Shown: positions 44,920-53,658, counted from the first letter of the stretch. The stretch is 64,000 bases of DNA from Candidatus Gastranaerophilales bacterium (GCA_944324305.1 CALUVV010000006.1:26655-90654); one strand, 5' to 3'. The notes: generated by a model not told the origin, from the sequence alone. Program-made: numbers and translations.

Positions 44920-45714
44920 ATGCAGGATAATTCAGAAAAAAAATCAATTAAAAATATAGATTTTAATATAGATTTAGCCCAAAGTTTCGGTATTTATAGA
45001 AATAATTATGAATTTGAACTTTTGGATTATGCAAGTTCGGTTAATATTTCTTGCGGGTTCCACGCAGGTGATCCTTTGACTATCAAAAATGCTTTGTTAA
45101 GAGCTAAAGAAAAAAATGTGGTAGTAGGTGCTCATATCGGTTTTGACGATATTCAGGGGTTCGGGTACCGCGATATGGACTTGACAGAAGATGAAATTGA
45201 AGCTCTGGTTATTTATCAGGTCGGAGCTTTAATGTCTTTTGCCAAAACTTTTAACATGGAAATAGAGCATGTAAGACCGCATGGTGCAATGTATAAAAGA
45301 TGTGCATCGGATTTTGCGTTTGCTTGTTCTGTAGCAAGAGCAATTCAAAAATGTTCTAAGTGGCTTGTTTACTACGGTGCTTCGGGCGAAATAACCGAAA
45401 AAACAGGCGAACTTATTAATATTCCCGTTGCTCAGGAAATATGTCTTGAAAAGATGTATAATGTTGACGGAACCGTTAATACGGTCGCCAGAGATAGCGA
45501 AAATACAGAAATGGAAATTTCACGTTTAAAACAATTGCTTGCAGCTTCTCAGGTTTCAAATGTAGAAGGCGGCAAGACAGTTGTTACAGCTGACACAATT
45601 CACTTTACAAACAGACTTTCAAATTCTTTGGAATTGATTAAGCAGGCGCATGAGATTATAAAACCGGTGCCGGTTAATTACAAAAATGCTTGTTTGTCAG
45701 GTTGGGTAGATTAA
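44920..45714 (+). CDS. pxpA: 5-oxoprolinase subunit A (LamB/YcsF family)
   Basis: The 264-aa product has the family marks IDFNIDLAQSFG, NISCGFHAGDP, VGAHIGFDD, EHVRPHGAMYK and DGTVNTVARD. PxpA acts with PxpB and PxpC to open pyroglutamate with ATP; those partners are not in this window. The usual NxD.GE start is replaced by NIDLAQ. It heads a rightward run followed after 22 bases by yvcK. Confidence 0.85.
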   Translation: MQDNSEKKSIKNIDFNIDLAQSFGIYRNNYEFELLDYASSVNISCGFHAGDPLTIKNALLRAKEKNVVVGAHIGFDDIQGFGYRDMDLTEDEIEALVIYQVGALMSFAKTFNMEIEHVRPHGAMYKRCASDFAFACSVARAIQKCSKWLVYYGASGEITEKTGELINIPVAQEICLEKMYNVDGTVNTVARDSENTEMEISRLKQLLAASQVSNVEGGKTVVTADTIHFTNRLSNSLELIKQAHEIIKPVPVNYKNACLSGWVD

Positions 45715-45736
45715 TAAAAGGACAAATTATAAGGTG

Positions 45737-47089
45737 ATGAAAGATTTTAGAAAAAGTGTAAAAATGCCGGACGATGTAAGATGGCTTATGCCCGGTTTAC
45801 AGGTAAAACGCTGGTTTGCATTAATATTTCTAGGTGCAGTCTTAATGACTTTCGGCGTTCTGATTTTGTTTGATATAAAACCGGTTTTTTATACAATGGA
45901 ATTTATCCGAAAAATAGCAATGACTGTTTCAACCGAATGGATTGCATTTGCTGTTGTAATGTTCGGTGCGGGGATATTTTTCAAAGGCTGGCAGAAAACA
46001 AATCTTTCAATGCTTGACGGTGCGGATAAACAATCTTTATTGGAAAATTTATACAGAAGAAGAAAATTAAACAGAGGACCTAAAATTGTCGCTGTAGGAG
46101 GCGGTACAGGTTTATCTATGCTGCTAAGAGGAATTAAGAATATCACCAATAACGTAACTGCAGTCGTAACAGTCGGTGATGACGGCGGAAGTTCGGGAAG
46201 ATTAAGAGAGGAAATGGGGGTTCTGCCGCCAGGTGATATAAGAAACTGTATTGCTGCTCTTGCTGATGATGAAGATTTGGTTACAAAACTCTTCCAATAC
46301 AGGTTTAAAACTGGTGAAGGGCTTGAAGGACACAGTTTCGGCAACTTATTTTTAACGGCTTTATGCTCAATTACTGGCGATATGGTTCGTGCAGTCAAAG
46401 AATCTTCAAACGTTCTGTCAATTCGCGGAAGGGTTTTACCTTCAACTCTCGATGATATGAAGCTTGTTGCGGAGATGGAAGACGGCAGAGTTATTCATGG
46501 GGAATCAAATATTCCCGAAGCTCACGGAAAAATCAAACGTTTATATACAGATCCGCAAAATTGCAGTGCATTAGCTGATGTTATTACTGCCATAAGAGAT
46601 GCGGAACTTATTATTCTCGGACCCGGAAGTTTATATACCAGTGTTATTCCCAACCTGTTAATTCAGGAAATATCCCATGAAATTGCAAAATCAAGTGCAA
46701 AAAAAATATATGTATGCAATATTATGACGCAGCCGGGAGAAACAGACGGCTACAGTGTGTGCGACCATATTAACGCTATAATGAAACATGCAGGAAGCAG
46801 AAAAGTTATTGACGCGGTTCTTGTTAATGACTTTATGCCGTCAAATCTTGCTAAAAAGTATCAAATAGCAGGTTCTTATCCCGTTAAACTTGATTTTGAT
46901 AATCTAAAAAAACTGGGTGTAAAATTAGTTTCGAGAAAGCTTATCGAAGACAGTAAAGAAGGACTTGTAAGACACAGCTCAAACCGTGTTGCAAGAGCAA
47001 TTTACTACTGGTTCAGAAAAGAACACAAAAATGAAAAAGGTATTTTTTCACCCGCTAAAGAGGCAGAAAAACAAGGCTGTAATGTATAA
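45737..47089 (+). CDS. yvcK: YvcK/CofD-like gluconeogenesis and cell-shape factor, 450 aa
   Basis: Two N-terminal membrane helices (about residues 24-45 and 65-82) precede the YvcK domain: IVAVGGGTGLSMLLRGIK, VGDDGGSSGRLREE, GDIRNCIAAL, GHSFGNLFLTAL, ILGPGSLYTSVIPNL. YvcK binds UDP-GlcNAc and supports peptidoglycan precursor supply. The membrane-bound form is seen in cyanobacteria-like lineages. I use the ATG at 45737 (AAGG upstream) rather than the GTG before it. Its stop overlaps the panB start by one base. Confidence 0.9.
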   Translation: MKDFRKSVKMPDDVRWLMPGLQVKRWFALIFLGAVLMTFGVLILFDIKPVFYTMEFIRKIAMTVSTEWIAFAVVMFGAGIFFKGWQKTNLSMLDGADKQSLLENLYRRRKLNRGPKIVAVGGGTGLSMLLRGIKNITNNVTAVVTVGDDGGSSGRLREEMGVLPPGDIRNCIAALADDEDLVTKLFQYRFKTGEGLEGHSFGNLFLTALCSITGDMVRAVKESSNVLSIRGRVLPSTLDDMKLVAEMEDGRVIHGESNIPEAHGKIKRLYTDPQNCSALADVITAIRDAELIILGPGSLYTSVIPNLLIQEISHEIAKSSAKKIYVCNIMTQPGETDGYSVCDHINAIMKHAGSRKVIDAVLVNDFMPSNLAKKYQIAGSYPVKLDFDNLKKLGVKLVSRKLIEDSKEGLVRHSSNRVARAIYYWFRKEHKNEKGIFSPAKEAEKQGCNV

Positions 47090-47889
47090 TGGTTAAAAAA
47101 GTTACTGTTAGCACAATTCAAAAATATAAAGATAATAATGAAAAATTTTCAGTTTTGACAGCTTACGATTATTCGACCGCAAAATATATTGACGAAGCAG
47201 GAATTGACATTGTTTTAATAGGGGACAGCCTTGCAATGGTTGCTTTAGGTTATGAAACTACTCATTCTGTCGGAATGGAAGAAATGTCAATTTTTACAAA
47301 AGCAGTTGCTAAAGGCGTGCAAAGAGCGATGGTTGTTACCGACATGCCCTTTTTAAGTTATCATACCGATGTTTCTTCAGCCGTAAAAAATTGCGGTCAA
47401 ATGATAAAACTGGGTGCTAATGCCGTTAAAATAGAAGGTTTTAACGAACATATTTTGAATGTAATAAGACGCCTTGTTGAAACCGGAATTCCTGTTATGG
47501 GGCATCTTGGTTTTACTCCGCAATTTTTAAACACATTGGGCGGATATAAAATTCAGGGTAAGACACGGGAAGCCGCGGAAGAAATTCTTAAACAGGCAAA
47601 AGAACTTGAAAAAGCCGGAGTTTTTTCTATTGTGCTGGAAATGGTTCCTCAAGAGAGTGCAAAGTATATTTCGGAAAATCTTCGTGTACCGACGATTTCT
47701 TGCGGTGCAGGCAAGTATTGTGATGCTCAGGTTCTTGTATCTGATGACGTTTTCGGGAAATTTTCCGATTTTAAACCTAAATTTGCAAGACAATACGGAG
47801 ATATGAAGTCTTTGATTTTTGAATGTGCAAAAAAGTTTGATGAAGATGTCAAAAGCGGAAACTTTCCGTCTGAAAAAGAAATATTTTAG
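47089..47889 (+). CDS. panB: 3-methyl-2-oxobutanoate hydroxymethyltransferase
   Basis: First step of pantothenate synthesis: adds a hydroxymethyl group from methylene-THF to alpha-ketoisovalerate. The 266-aa protein shows FSVLTAYDYSTAK, VLIGDSLAMVALGY, DMPFLSYH, VKIEGF and MGHLGFTPQ, with Mg-binding Asp residues in IGDS and TDMPF. It overlaps yvcK and is followed after 22 bases by panC. Confidence 0.95.
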   Translation: MVKKVTVSTIQKYKDNNEKFSVLTAYDYSTAKYIDEAGIDIVLIGDSLAMVALGYETTHSVGMEEMSIFTKAVAKGVQRAMVVTDMPFLSYHTDVSSAVKNCGQMIKLGANAVKIEGFNEHILNVIRRLVETGIPVMGHLGFTPQFLNTLGGYKIQGKTREAAEEILKQAKELEKAGVFSIVLEMVPQESAKYISENLRVPTISCGAGKYCDAQVLVSDDVFGKFSDFKPKFARQYGDMKSLIFECAKKFDEDVKSGNFPSEKEIF

Positions 47890-47911
47890 GAAAGAGAGTG
47901 GTATTGAGATT

Positions 47912-48766
47912 ATGCTGGTTCATACAATAGCTGAAGTAAGAGAGAAAATTAAACAGTGGAAAAAAGAAGGTTTGACAGTTGGGCTTGTTCCCACTATGGG
48001 GGCTTTGCATGACGGACATTTAAGCCTTATTAAAAAAAGTGTTGAAAAATGTGACAGAACTGTTGTGTCTGTTTTCGTAAACCCTATACAGTTTTGTCCC
48101 GGAGAGGATTTGGATAAATACCCGAGAACTCTTGATGCCGATGAAAAACTTTGCAACGATGCCGGAGTGGATATTGTATTTGCTCCTTCTCCAAAAGAAA
48201 TGTACGGTGAAGGTCATATTATGTCAAATGACTTTTTAACTTATGTAATACCTCCTTATTTTTACGTCGACAAACTTTGCGGAAAATCACGCGTCGGGCA
48301 TTTTGACGGAGTTTGCACGGTGGTGAATAAATTATTCAATATTGTTCAGCCTGATTATGCATTTTTCGGAGAAAAAGACAGGCAGCAGCTGATAATATTG
48401 AAAAAAATGGTTAAAGATTTAAATATTCCCGTTGAAATTATTCCTTGTCCTATAGTTAGAGAACAAGACGGGCTTGCTTTATCTTCACGCAACAAGTATT
48501 TATCTGATGAAGATAAGGTAAATGCGTTGGCTTTAAGTAAAATTCTATTTAATATAAAAGCATGTTATAATAAAGGTATAACAGATATTAAAGCTTTGAG
48601 CGAAACTGCATATTCATATTTAAACAGCAGCCACTCGCTTGAATATCTGGAATTCAGAGATGCTGAAGATTTGGAAGAGAAAGAAATTGCGGATAATAAT
48701 ACAATAGTATTTATTGCACTCAAAATAGGCGATGTAAGGTTAATTGATAATATAGCGTTAGCGTGA
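47912..48766 (+). CDS. panC: Pantothenate synthetase
   Basis: Joins pantoate and beta-alanine with ATP. The 284-aa product has VGLVPTMGALHDGHLSL (HIGH-type motif), VSVFVNPIQF, GKSRVGHFDGV, FFGEKDRQQL and LSSRNKYLS (KMSKS-like). An open frame extends upstream to 47819 inside panB but the ATG at 47912 gives the normal N-terminus. It is part of the pxpA-yvcK-panB-panC run. Confidence 0.95.
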   Translation: MLVHTIAEVREKIKQWKKEGLTVGLVPTMGALHDGHLSLIKKSVEKCDRTVVSVFVNPIQFCPGEDLDKYPRTLDADEKLCNDAGVDIVFAPSPKEMYGEGHIMSNDFLTYVIPPYFYVDKLCGKSRVGHFDGVCTVVNKLFNIVQPDYAFFGEKDRQQLIILKKMVKDLNIPVEIIPCPIVREQDGLALSSRNKYLSDEDKVNALALSKILFNIKACYNKGITDIKALSETAYSYLNSSHSLEYLEFRDAEDLEEKEIADNNTIVFIALKIGDVRLIDNIALA

Positions 48767-48773
48767 GGAATTT

Positions 48774-49697
48774 ATGCTCGTAATTTATAAGTTTTTATCA
48801 AAAGTTCTACAAATTATTCTCAATATATTATTTGTTATTCAGATAACATTAATGATACTTGTATTTCTTACTGCAACTTACTGGTTTTTAAACCTTATTA
48901 ATATCTCTGCATTCGATTTTGTAAAACCGATTGCAGATGCTGTTTCTGATTTTGTAAAATTATTCTATCAGCAGGAAGTTGAGTTAGGCGGTGTATACAT
49001 AGATGCTTCGCTTTTACTGTTTGATCTTATTGCTGTTGTTTTCGTATTTGTGATTACTAAATCAAAATTTTATTTTCACAGAGGTTTGGATTATTTGAAT
49101 GAAGGAATTAGGGCTTGTGAAGAAAAAATTGAAGCAAAATTCAACAAATCTCTGCAAAAAGAAGTCGAAAACAGTATAAAAAAATGTAATAACGTTGCTG
49201 TTCTGGTTCAATTTACCGCAAAAAATATGATGGTAGATTCCTGCTGGGGCGGAGATGCAAATGCAGGAGTAAAAGAGAAAGAAGAAGAAGCATTTAAAAC
49301 TTTTTATGCATCTATAAAGAACATTACCGGCTGTAAATTTGCTAAAACCGGTGATAAAATGCTTATTCTGTTGAATGATTTTAATAGTGTTGATAACCTT
49401 CTTCACTTTATTGATATTTCAGTAAACCGCATAAGAGTAAATATGAGGAAGAAAAAATGGCTCTTAATCAGTTATATTTCGGTTGATGTTTTTGATAATC
49501 AAACAAACTTCAAAGATGATGTTTATCCTCTTCTGGAAAAATTATTAACTCTGAAAATTCAAAACGAAGCCGTTTGTCTCGGTAACTTTTGTATGAGATA
49601 CGAATTAATGATGGAACCAATGTATACACCGTTTTTGAGAGGTACTTATAACATCAGCGAGCAGTGTGATGTATGGTCTTTAGTTAAGAAAAATTAA
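48774..49697 (+). CDS. Membrane protein of unknown function, 307 aa
   Basis: Two membrane helices (about residues 12-42 and 80-102) are followed by a soluble region of about 200 residues with alternating helix and strand. This region contains FTAKNMMVDSCWGGD, AKTGDKMLILLNDFNS and WLLISYISVDVF, which faintly recall a nucleotide-cyclase-like fold but lack its catalytic residues. A TGAGGA precedes the ATG, and the gene follows panC by seven bases, so it is the last gene of that operon. Confidence 0.5.
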   Translation: MLVIYKFLSKVLQIILNILFVIQITLMILVFLTATYWFLNLINISAFDFVKPIADAVSDFVKLFYQQEVELGGVYIDASLLLFDLIAVVFVFVITKSKFYFHRGLDYLNEGIRACEEKIEAKFNKSLQKEVENSIKKCNNVAVLVQFTAKNMMVDSCWGGDANAGVKEKEEEAFKTFYASIKNITGCKFAKTGDKMLILLNDFNSVDNLLHFIDISVNRIRVNMRKKKWLLISYISVDVFDNQTNFKDDVYPLLEKLLTLKIQNEAVCLGNFCMRYELMMEPMYTPFLRGTYNISEQCDVWSLVKKN

Positions 49698-49744
49698 CTT
49701 TCCTATTGATTTTTAAAACCTTTTCAAGTAATATTACAAATATA

Positions 49745-49845
49745 CAACCGCAGACAGTTAGCGGGGGGGGGGGCAGATAAGAGCCCCGGTGTTTGAAAAA
49801 CTAACATAATCTCCCCTTAATATACCAGCTAACCGAGGTGAAACA
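49745..49845 (+). ncRNA. L10 (rplJ) leader RNA containing an 11-G tract
   Basis: The flanking sequences AACCGCAGACAGTTAG (49746-49761) and CAGCTAACCGAGGTG (49826-49840) match the two conserved sides of the ribosomal L10 leader, which binds L10-L12 and represses rplJL. GTTAG pairs with CTAAC. The variable stem in between has a run of 11 Gs (49763-49773) ending GGGGC, which can pair with GCCCC at 49783-49787 (8-base loop) or with CTCCCC near 49811. A G run this long is unusual for this leader. The remaining bases to 49968 show only the rplJ ribosome site. Confidence 0.7.
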
Positions 49846-49968
49846 GTCGAAATATTTTAAATAGATTTGTTAACCTGTGAGATTTTGCGGTCAAAGTATG
49901 AAAGATGCAAAATCTTTTATGTTTTTAGAAGGTCGATAAATTTAATTTGTAAAACAAAGGAGCTAAAC

Positions 49969-50490
49969 ATGGCAACAAAAGCTTTTAAATCTGAAAAAAT
50001 AGATGCTATAAAAGCAAAAGCAGAAAAAGCCCAGGTAGCTATTTTAACTGAGTATAAAGGTTACACTGTAGAAGAAATTACAAATCTCAGACGCAGCATT
50101 CAAAAAGACGGCGGCGACTACATGGTAACAAAAAATACTTTAGCTAAAATCGCTTTAAAGGGTACTGACTTTGAAGTACTTGCCGAATCTTTAACAGGAC
50201 CTGTAGCTATCGCTTTCGGTTTTGAAGATCAGGTAAGCCCTGCAAAAGCAGTTGCAAAATTTATTAAAGATACCAAAAAAGGTGCAATCCTCGGCGGAGC
50301 TTTAGACGGTAAATTATTATCGGCTAAAGAAGCGGAAGCATTATCAAAAATGCCTTCAAAAGAAGAACTTATTGCAAAAATTCTCGGTTCTATCAACTCG
50401 CCTGCTTCAGGTATCGTTGGATCTATCAATGCAGTTATGTCACAACTTACAAGAACTATGGCTGCTGTTAGAGACCAAAAGACTGCTTAG
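49969..50490 (+). CDS. rplJ: 50S ribosomal protein L10
   Basis: 173 aa starting MATKAFKSEKIDAIKAKAEK, with TEYKGYTVEEITNLRRS and VTKNTLAKIAL typical of L10, and a C-terminal helix for L7/L12 dimers. GGAG precedes the ATG at 49969; the open frame continues upstream to 49867 but not as L10. Controlled by the leader at 49745-49845, and followed by rplL after 172 bases. Confidence 0.97.
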   Translation: MATKAFKSEKIDAIKAKAEKAQVAILTEYKGYTVEEITNLRRSIQKDGGDYMVTKNTLAKIALKGTDFEVLAESLTGPVAIAFGFEDQVSPAKAVAKFIKDTKKGAILGGALDGKLLSAKEAEALSKMPSKEELIAKILGSINSPASGIVGSINAVMSQLTRTMAAVRDQKTA

Positions 50491-50662
50491 CGGATTTTGG
50501 CAAGTGCGCCGTGTGAACGTAAGTGAACCCAGCACGTAATGATGAGAAACTTGATGAAGTGAAATAATTTTGATAAAAATTATGTAACGAAATGGAAAGT
50601 TTTGAATTGCCAATAATCAAAGACACAACTTAAAATGTACACAACTTAAAAGGAGAAAAATA

Positions 50663-51037
50663 ATGAGTAACGTAGAAACTATTTTAGAATCAATTGAAAA
50701 ATTAACTTTATTAGAAGCAGCTGAATTAGTAAAAGCTATGGAAGAAAAATTCGGCGTATCTGCAGCAGCTCCCGTAGCTGTAGCAGCAGCTCCCGCAGCA
50801 GCAGGTGAAGCAGCAGCTGAAGAAGCATCAGAAGTTAACGTAATCTTGGCTTCTGCAGGTGCTAACAAAATCGCTGTATTAAAAGAAGTTAGAGCTATCA
50901 CAGGTCTTGGCTTGAAAGAAGCTAAAGATTTAGTTGACGGTGCTCCTAAAGCAGTTAAAGAAGGTATCAAAAAAGAAGATGCTGAAGCTATCAAAAAACA
51001 ACTTGAAGCTGCCGGTGCAACTGTTGAAATCAAATAG
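50663..51037 (+). CDS. rplL: 50S ribosomal protein L7/L12
   Basis: 124 aa: N-terminal dimerisation helices ([20 protein letters not shown]), an Ala-rich hinge, and the C-terminal factor-binding domain with [20 protein letters not shown] and [22 protein letters not shown] precedes the ATG. In the 172-base gap before it ACACAACTTAAAA occurs twice. A terminator follows. Confidence 0.98.
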   Translation: MSNVETILESIEKLTLLEAAELVKAMEEKFGVSAAAPVAVAAAPAAAGEAAAEEASEVNVILASAGANKIAVLKEVRAITGLGLKEAKDLVDGAPKAVKEGIKKEDAEAIKKQLEAAGATVEIK

Positions 51038-51058
51038 TCAATTGATTATAAATGATTT

Positions 51059-51091
51059 TAAAAGCTCCTCTCTAAAAGGGGAGCTTTTTTT
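51059..51091 (+). terminator. Terminator of rplL
   Basis: AAAGCTCCTCT and AGGGGAGCTTT form the stem around TCTAAA, followed by seven Ts. The promoter of the next prepilin starts two bases later. Confidence 0.9.
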
Positions 51092-51092
51092 A

Positions 51093-51200
51093 TTGAAATA
51101 TATTTTAAAGTTTGATATAATATTCACAAAAGAAAGGAGCAGTTAATGAGACAACATTCAAAAGTACGCAATTTTCGGGGGGGGGGCATTTAGCAGCTTC
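51093..51200 (+). promoter_or_regulatory. G-tract leader cassette 2 (promoter, RBS, ATG, G10, GCTTC)
   Basis: The promoter is TTGAAA (51093-51098), 17 bases, TATAAT (51116-51121). GAAAGGAGC is followed by ATG 51146. The short frame MRQHSKVRNFR runs into ten Gs (51177-51186) and stops at TAG 51191-51193. The tract end GGGGC can pair with GCTTC at 51196-51200 (two G-U); GAAAGGAGC can pair over nine bases with GCTTCTTTC (one G-U). Confidence 0.75.
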
Positions 51201-51855
51201 TTTCAAGGGTTTTACTTTAGCTGAAATTCTTGTGACTTTAGGAATTATCGGTGTCATCTCTGCGATGACTTTACCTGTGTTAATTTCAAATTACAAAAAA
51301 AGTATTGTTGAAACTCGTTTAAAAAGGGTTTACTCTGTTTTAAGCAATGCTATGTTATTTGCAGTTAAAGATAACGGAGCTTCAAAAGATTGGCCAAATA
51401 GCAGCTCTAAGGAATTTACAGAAAAATATTTACTCCCGTATTTACCTGGCAGTACAATCGTTTCTGAAAGTATGCTTGCTGATATGTACGTTTATTCTTC
51501 TGATGGTACACAAATTACTCTTAACGGCGGCTATTCAAGCGGTTTGAAACTTAAAACCGGTGAATTAATCAGAGTTGTCAACGGGTTTAATACTGCTTCT
51601 TCATCAGGTCTGGTTCAAATCGGTTTTATATTATCTCAGAATAAATCCGATATTTATTATTTTGGAAAAGAGTATTTTACTTATTATTATGATATAAACA
51701 AAGATACACTCATGTTATATAACGGCTATAGCTGTAAATCAAATAAAGATACTCTTATTCAACGCTGCGGGGCATACGGTCATGATTCGGCTTGTGTTGC
51801 TCTGATTGTTTGTAACGGATGGAAGGTGCCAAAAGATTACCCGATAAGATTTTAA
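51146..51855 (+). CDS. Type IV prepilin-like protein, read after a -1 shift at G10
   Basis: After the G tract the body (about 51193-51855, 220 aa) starts HLAASFKGFTLAEILVTLGI, a complete class III signal peptide and pilin helix (cleavage at G-FTLAE, Glu at +5). The C-terminal globular part is small and polar and has one pair of late cysteines (QRCGAYGHDSAC). No start codon in this frame lies before the signal; a GTG at 51232 is inside the helix. Translation must come from the ATG at 51146 with a frame change. It is the first of three prepilin genes in a row. Confidence 0.7.
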
Positions 51856-51884
51856 AGTTTTTTCTAAAAAAACTTGCTATAGAA

Positions 51885-51982
51885 TTGAAATATGCGTTAA
51901 AATTTGATATAATAATTATAAAAGAAAGGAGCAATTATGAAAAACTTGTACAATAACGGGGGGGGGGCAATTCTGTAGCTCC
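51885..51982 (+). promoter_or_regulatory. G-tract leader cassette 3 (promoter, RBS, ATG, G10, GCTCC)
   Basis: TTGAAA (51885-51890), 17 bases, TATAAT (51908-51913) form a promoter closely matching that of cassette 2. AAAGGAGC precedes ATG 51937; the frame MKNLYNN enters ten Gs (51958-51967) and stops at TAG 51976-51978. GGGGC pairs with GCTCC at 51978-51982, or AGGAGC pairs with GCTCCT. Confidence 0.75.
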
Positions 51983-52688
51983 TGCTGATAGTTTTGAGGA
52001 TTTATTCAAAATCTTTGTGCCTGGTCAAGCGGCACGCCCGGCATTTACCCTTGCGGAAGTTCTTGTAACCTTAGGAATTATCGGTGTAGTCTCGGCGATG
52101 ACGGTACCTTCTTTGATGCAAAATCATCAGAGAAAAACTTATGTTACACAGCTGCATAAAGTTTATAATGAGCTTTCTCAAGCTCTTGTCCAATATCAGA
52201 ATGATAACAACGCTGTTAATGTCAAAGAAGCCGGTTTGACTAATCAAGCCGCTTTAGAAAATTTTGTTGAAAAATATTTTAAAGTCGTAAATGATTGCGG
52301 TTCTGATAAAACACCTTGTTTTGCTTCAGAATACAGAAAATTGTCAGGAGAGATAACCGCTGTTTGGATGCCCAAAACTCATTATACTGTTGCAAGCGGT
52401 GCTTCCCTTGGTATTGGCGAGGTTATGACAGGAGATACATTATTCAGGGTATATGTTGATATTAATGGTCAAAAGGGACCTAATATATTTGGCAGAGATA
52501 TATTTATCATGTTTATATACAAAAATGGATTATTGGATGATTCGCTTCTGAATGCTTCGTCAACTGCTCCTATGACAGAAGATGAACGAAACAATACATT
52601 TAATTCTGCTTGTAATTCATCAGATGTTAGTTTATTACACGGCTGTTTCGGTAAAATTCTTAATGACAACTGGGAAATGAATTATTAA
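51937..52688 (+). CDS. Type IV prepilin-like protein, read after a -1 shift at G10
   Basis: The body continues from the tract as NSVAPADSFEDLFKIF and reaches the signal RPAFTLAEVLVTLGIIGV, about 250 aa in all with the leader. The C-terminal part has FRVYVDINGQKGPN, a signature of this pilin group, and two late cysteine pairs. A GTG at 52017 in the pilin frame has no ribosome site. With 11 (or 8) Gs the ATG at 51937 would be in frame throughout. Confidence 0.7.
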
Positions 52689-52693
52689 ATATA

Positions 52694-52818
52694 TTGAAAA
52701 AACATTAAAAAAGTTTATAATAAATATATTATATGTTAATGAAAGGAGTAATTATGACAAGATTTGAATTCGCAAAGATGCCTGTATCAATCGGGGGGGG
52801 GGCAGATATTTAAGCTCC
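52694..52818 (+). promoter_or_regulatory. G-tract leader cassette 4 (promoter, RBS, ATG, G10, GCTCC)
   Basis: TTGAAA (52694-52699), 16 bases, TATAAT (52716-52721). AAAGGAGT precedes ATG 52754; the short frame MTRFEFAKMPVSI enters ten Gs (52793-52802) and stops at TAA 52811-52813. GGGGC pairs with GCTCC at 52814-52818 (10-base loop). The ribosome site has AGGAGT here, which still pairs with GCTCCT through a U-G. Confidence 0.75.
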
Positions 52819-53658
52819 TGCAGCACATTTTGCAAGGGTTGTAAAAGAATAAAAATATGCTATAATAGTGATATGTTACATCACAATAGCGAAATAATTT
52901 TTAAGAATAAAGTAAAAGCTTTTACGCTTGCAGAAGTTTTGATAACTTTAGGTATTATCGGTATAGTTGCCGCAATGACAATGCCAACATTAATAGCTGA
53001 TTATCAGAAAAATGTTTTAAAAAATCAATTTAAAAAAACATATTCAATGATATCTCAGGCAATTGTAAAAACTCAAGCAGATTTGGGTTATGTTCCGGAT
53101 TGTTATTATTATGAAACTGGAGCGTCTGTTCCTCATCACTGCGCGGAATATAACTCGGACGGGACATGTAAAAGATACGAAACAAATGACGGAGATGCTG
53201 TGCCGGCTGATATAAACGGCCCTTTAAACGAATGCTCTGTTTTTAAAAATGCCTTTTTAAAAAACGTAAATATAATAAAGACTTGTAAAAAAGTATATGA
53301 TGACGGGTGTATTCCTGCATATAAAGGTTATGAGGATATTTTGAGAGAGTCTGACGACAGTTTGACTGATGTTGATATCAATAAAAAAGGTTATGTGTAT
53401 CTTCAAAAAGCAAATTTATATGCTAAACCGGGTTATGTTTTTTCAGACGGAAGTGTTTTAATTGATTTAAATAATATGAATATATTTGCCATTGATATTA
53501 ACGGTAAAAAAGGTCCTAATAAATGGGGATATGATCTTTTTAATTTCAGACTGCAGGGACTTTCTTCGAAACCTGTATATTTAGCTCCTCATCCTGTAAG
53601 TATATACGAACAGGGCGGTAAACCTACTAAAGAAATGGTAAAAAGTATGGGAAATTAG
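52754..53658 (+). CDS. Type IV prepilin-like protein, read after a -1 shift or from internal ATG
   Basis: In the -1 frame after the tract the sequence is open to the signal KVKAFTLAEVLITLGIIG and on to 53658. An ATG at 52873, 15 codons before the signal, could start a 261-aa protein of its own; it lacks a ribosome site but lies seven bases after a TATAAT (leaderless start possible). The globular part has six cysteines and INGKKGPNKWGYD. It ends four bases into the convergent nuclease gene. Confidence 0.75.
52839..52866 (+). promoter_or_regulatory. Internal promoter before prepilin 4 ATG
   Basis: TTGTAA (52839-52844), 16 bases, TATAAT (52861-52866). Transcription would begin at about 52873, exactly the in-frame ATG, giving a leaderless mRNA that skips the G tract. 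Confidence 0.45.

Noticed and set aside
47819..47911. Upstream extension of panC inside panB
   Set aside because: The open frame is a by-product of the overlap; the PanC family starts at the ATG at 47912.
49867..49968. Upstream extension of rplJ
   Set aside because: It lies in the leader, has no family similarity, and the internal ATG at 49969 has a good ribosome site.
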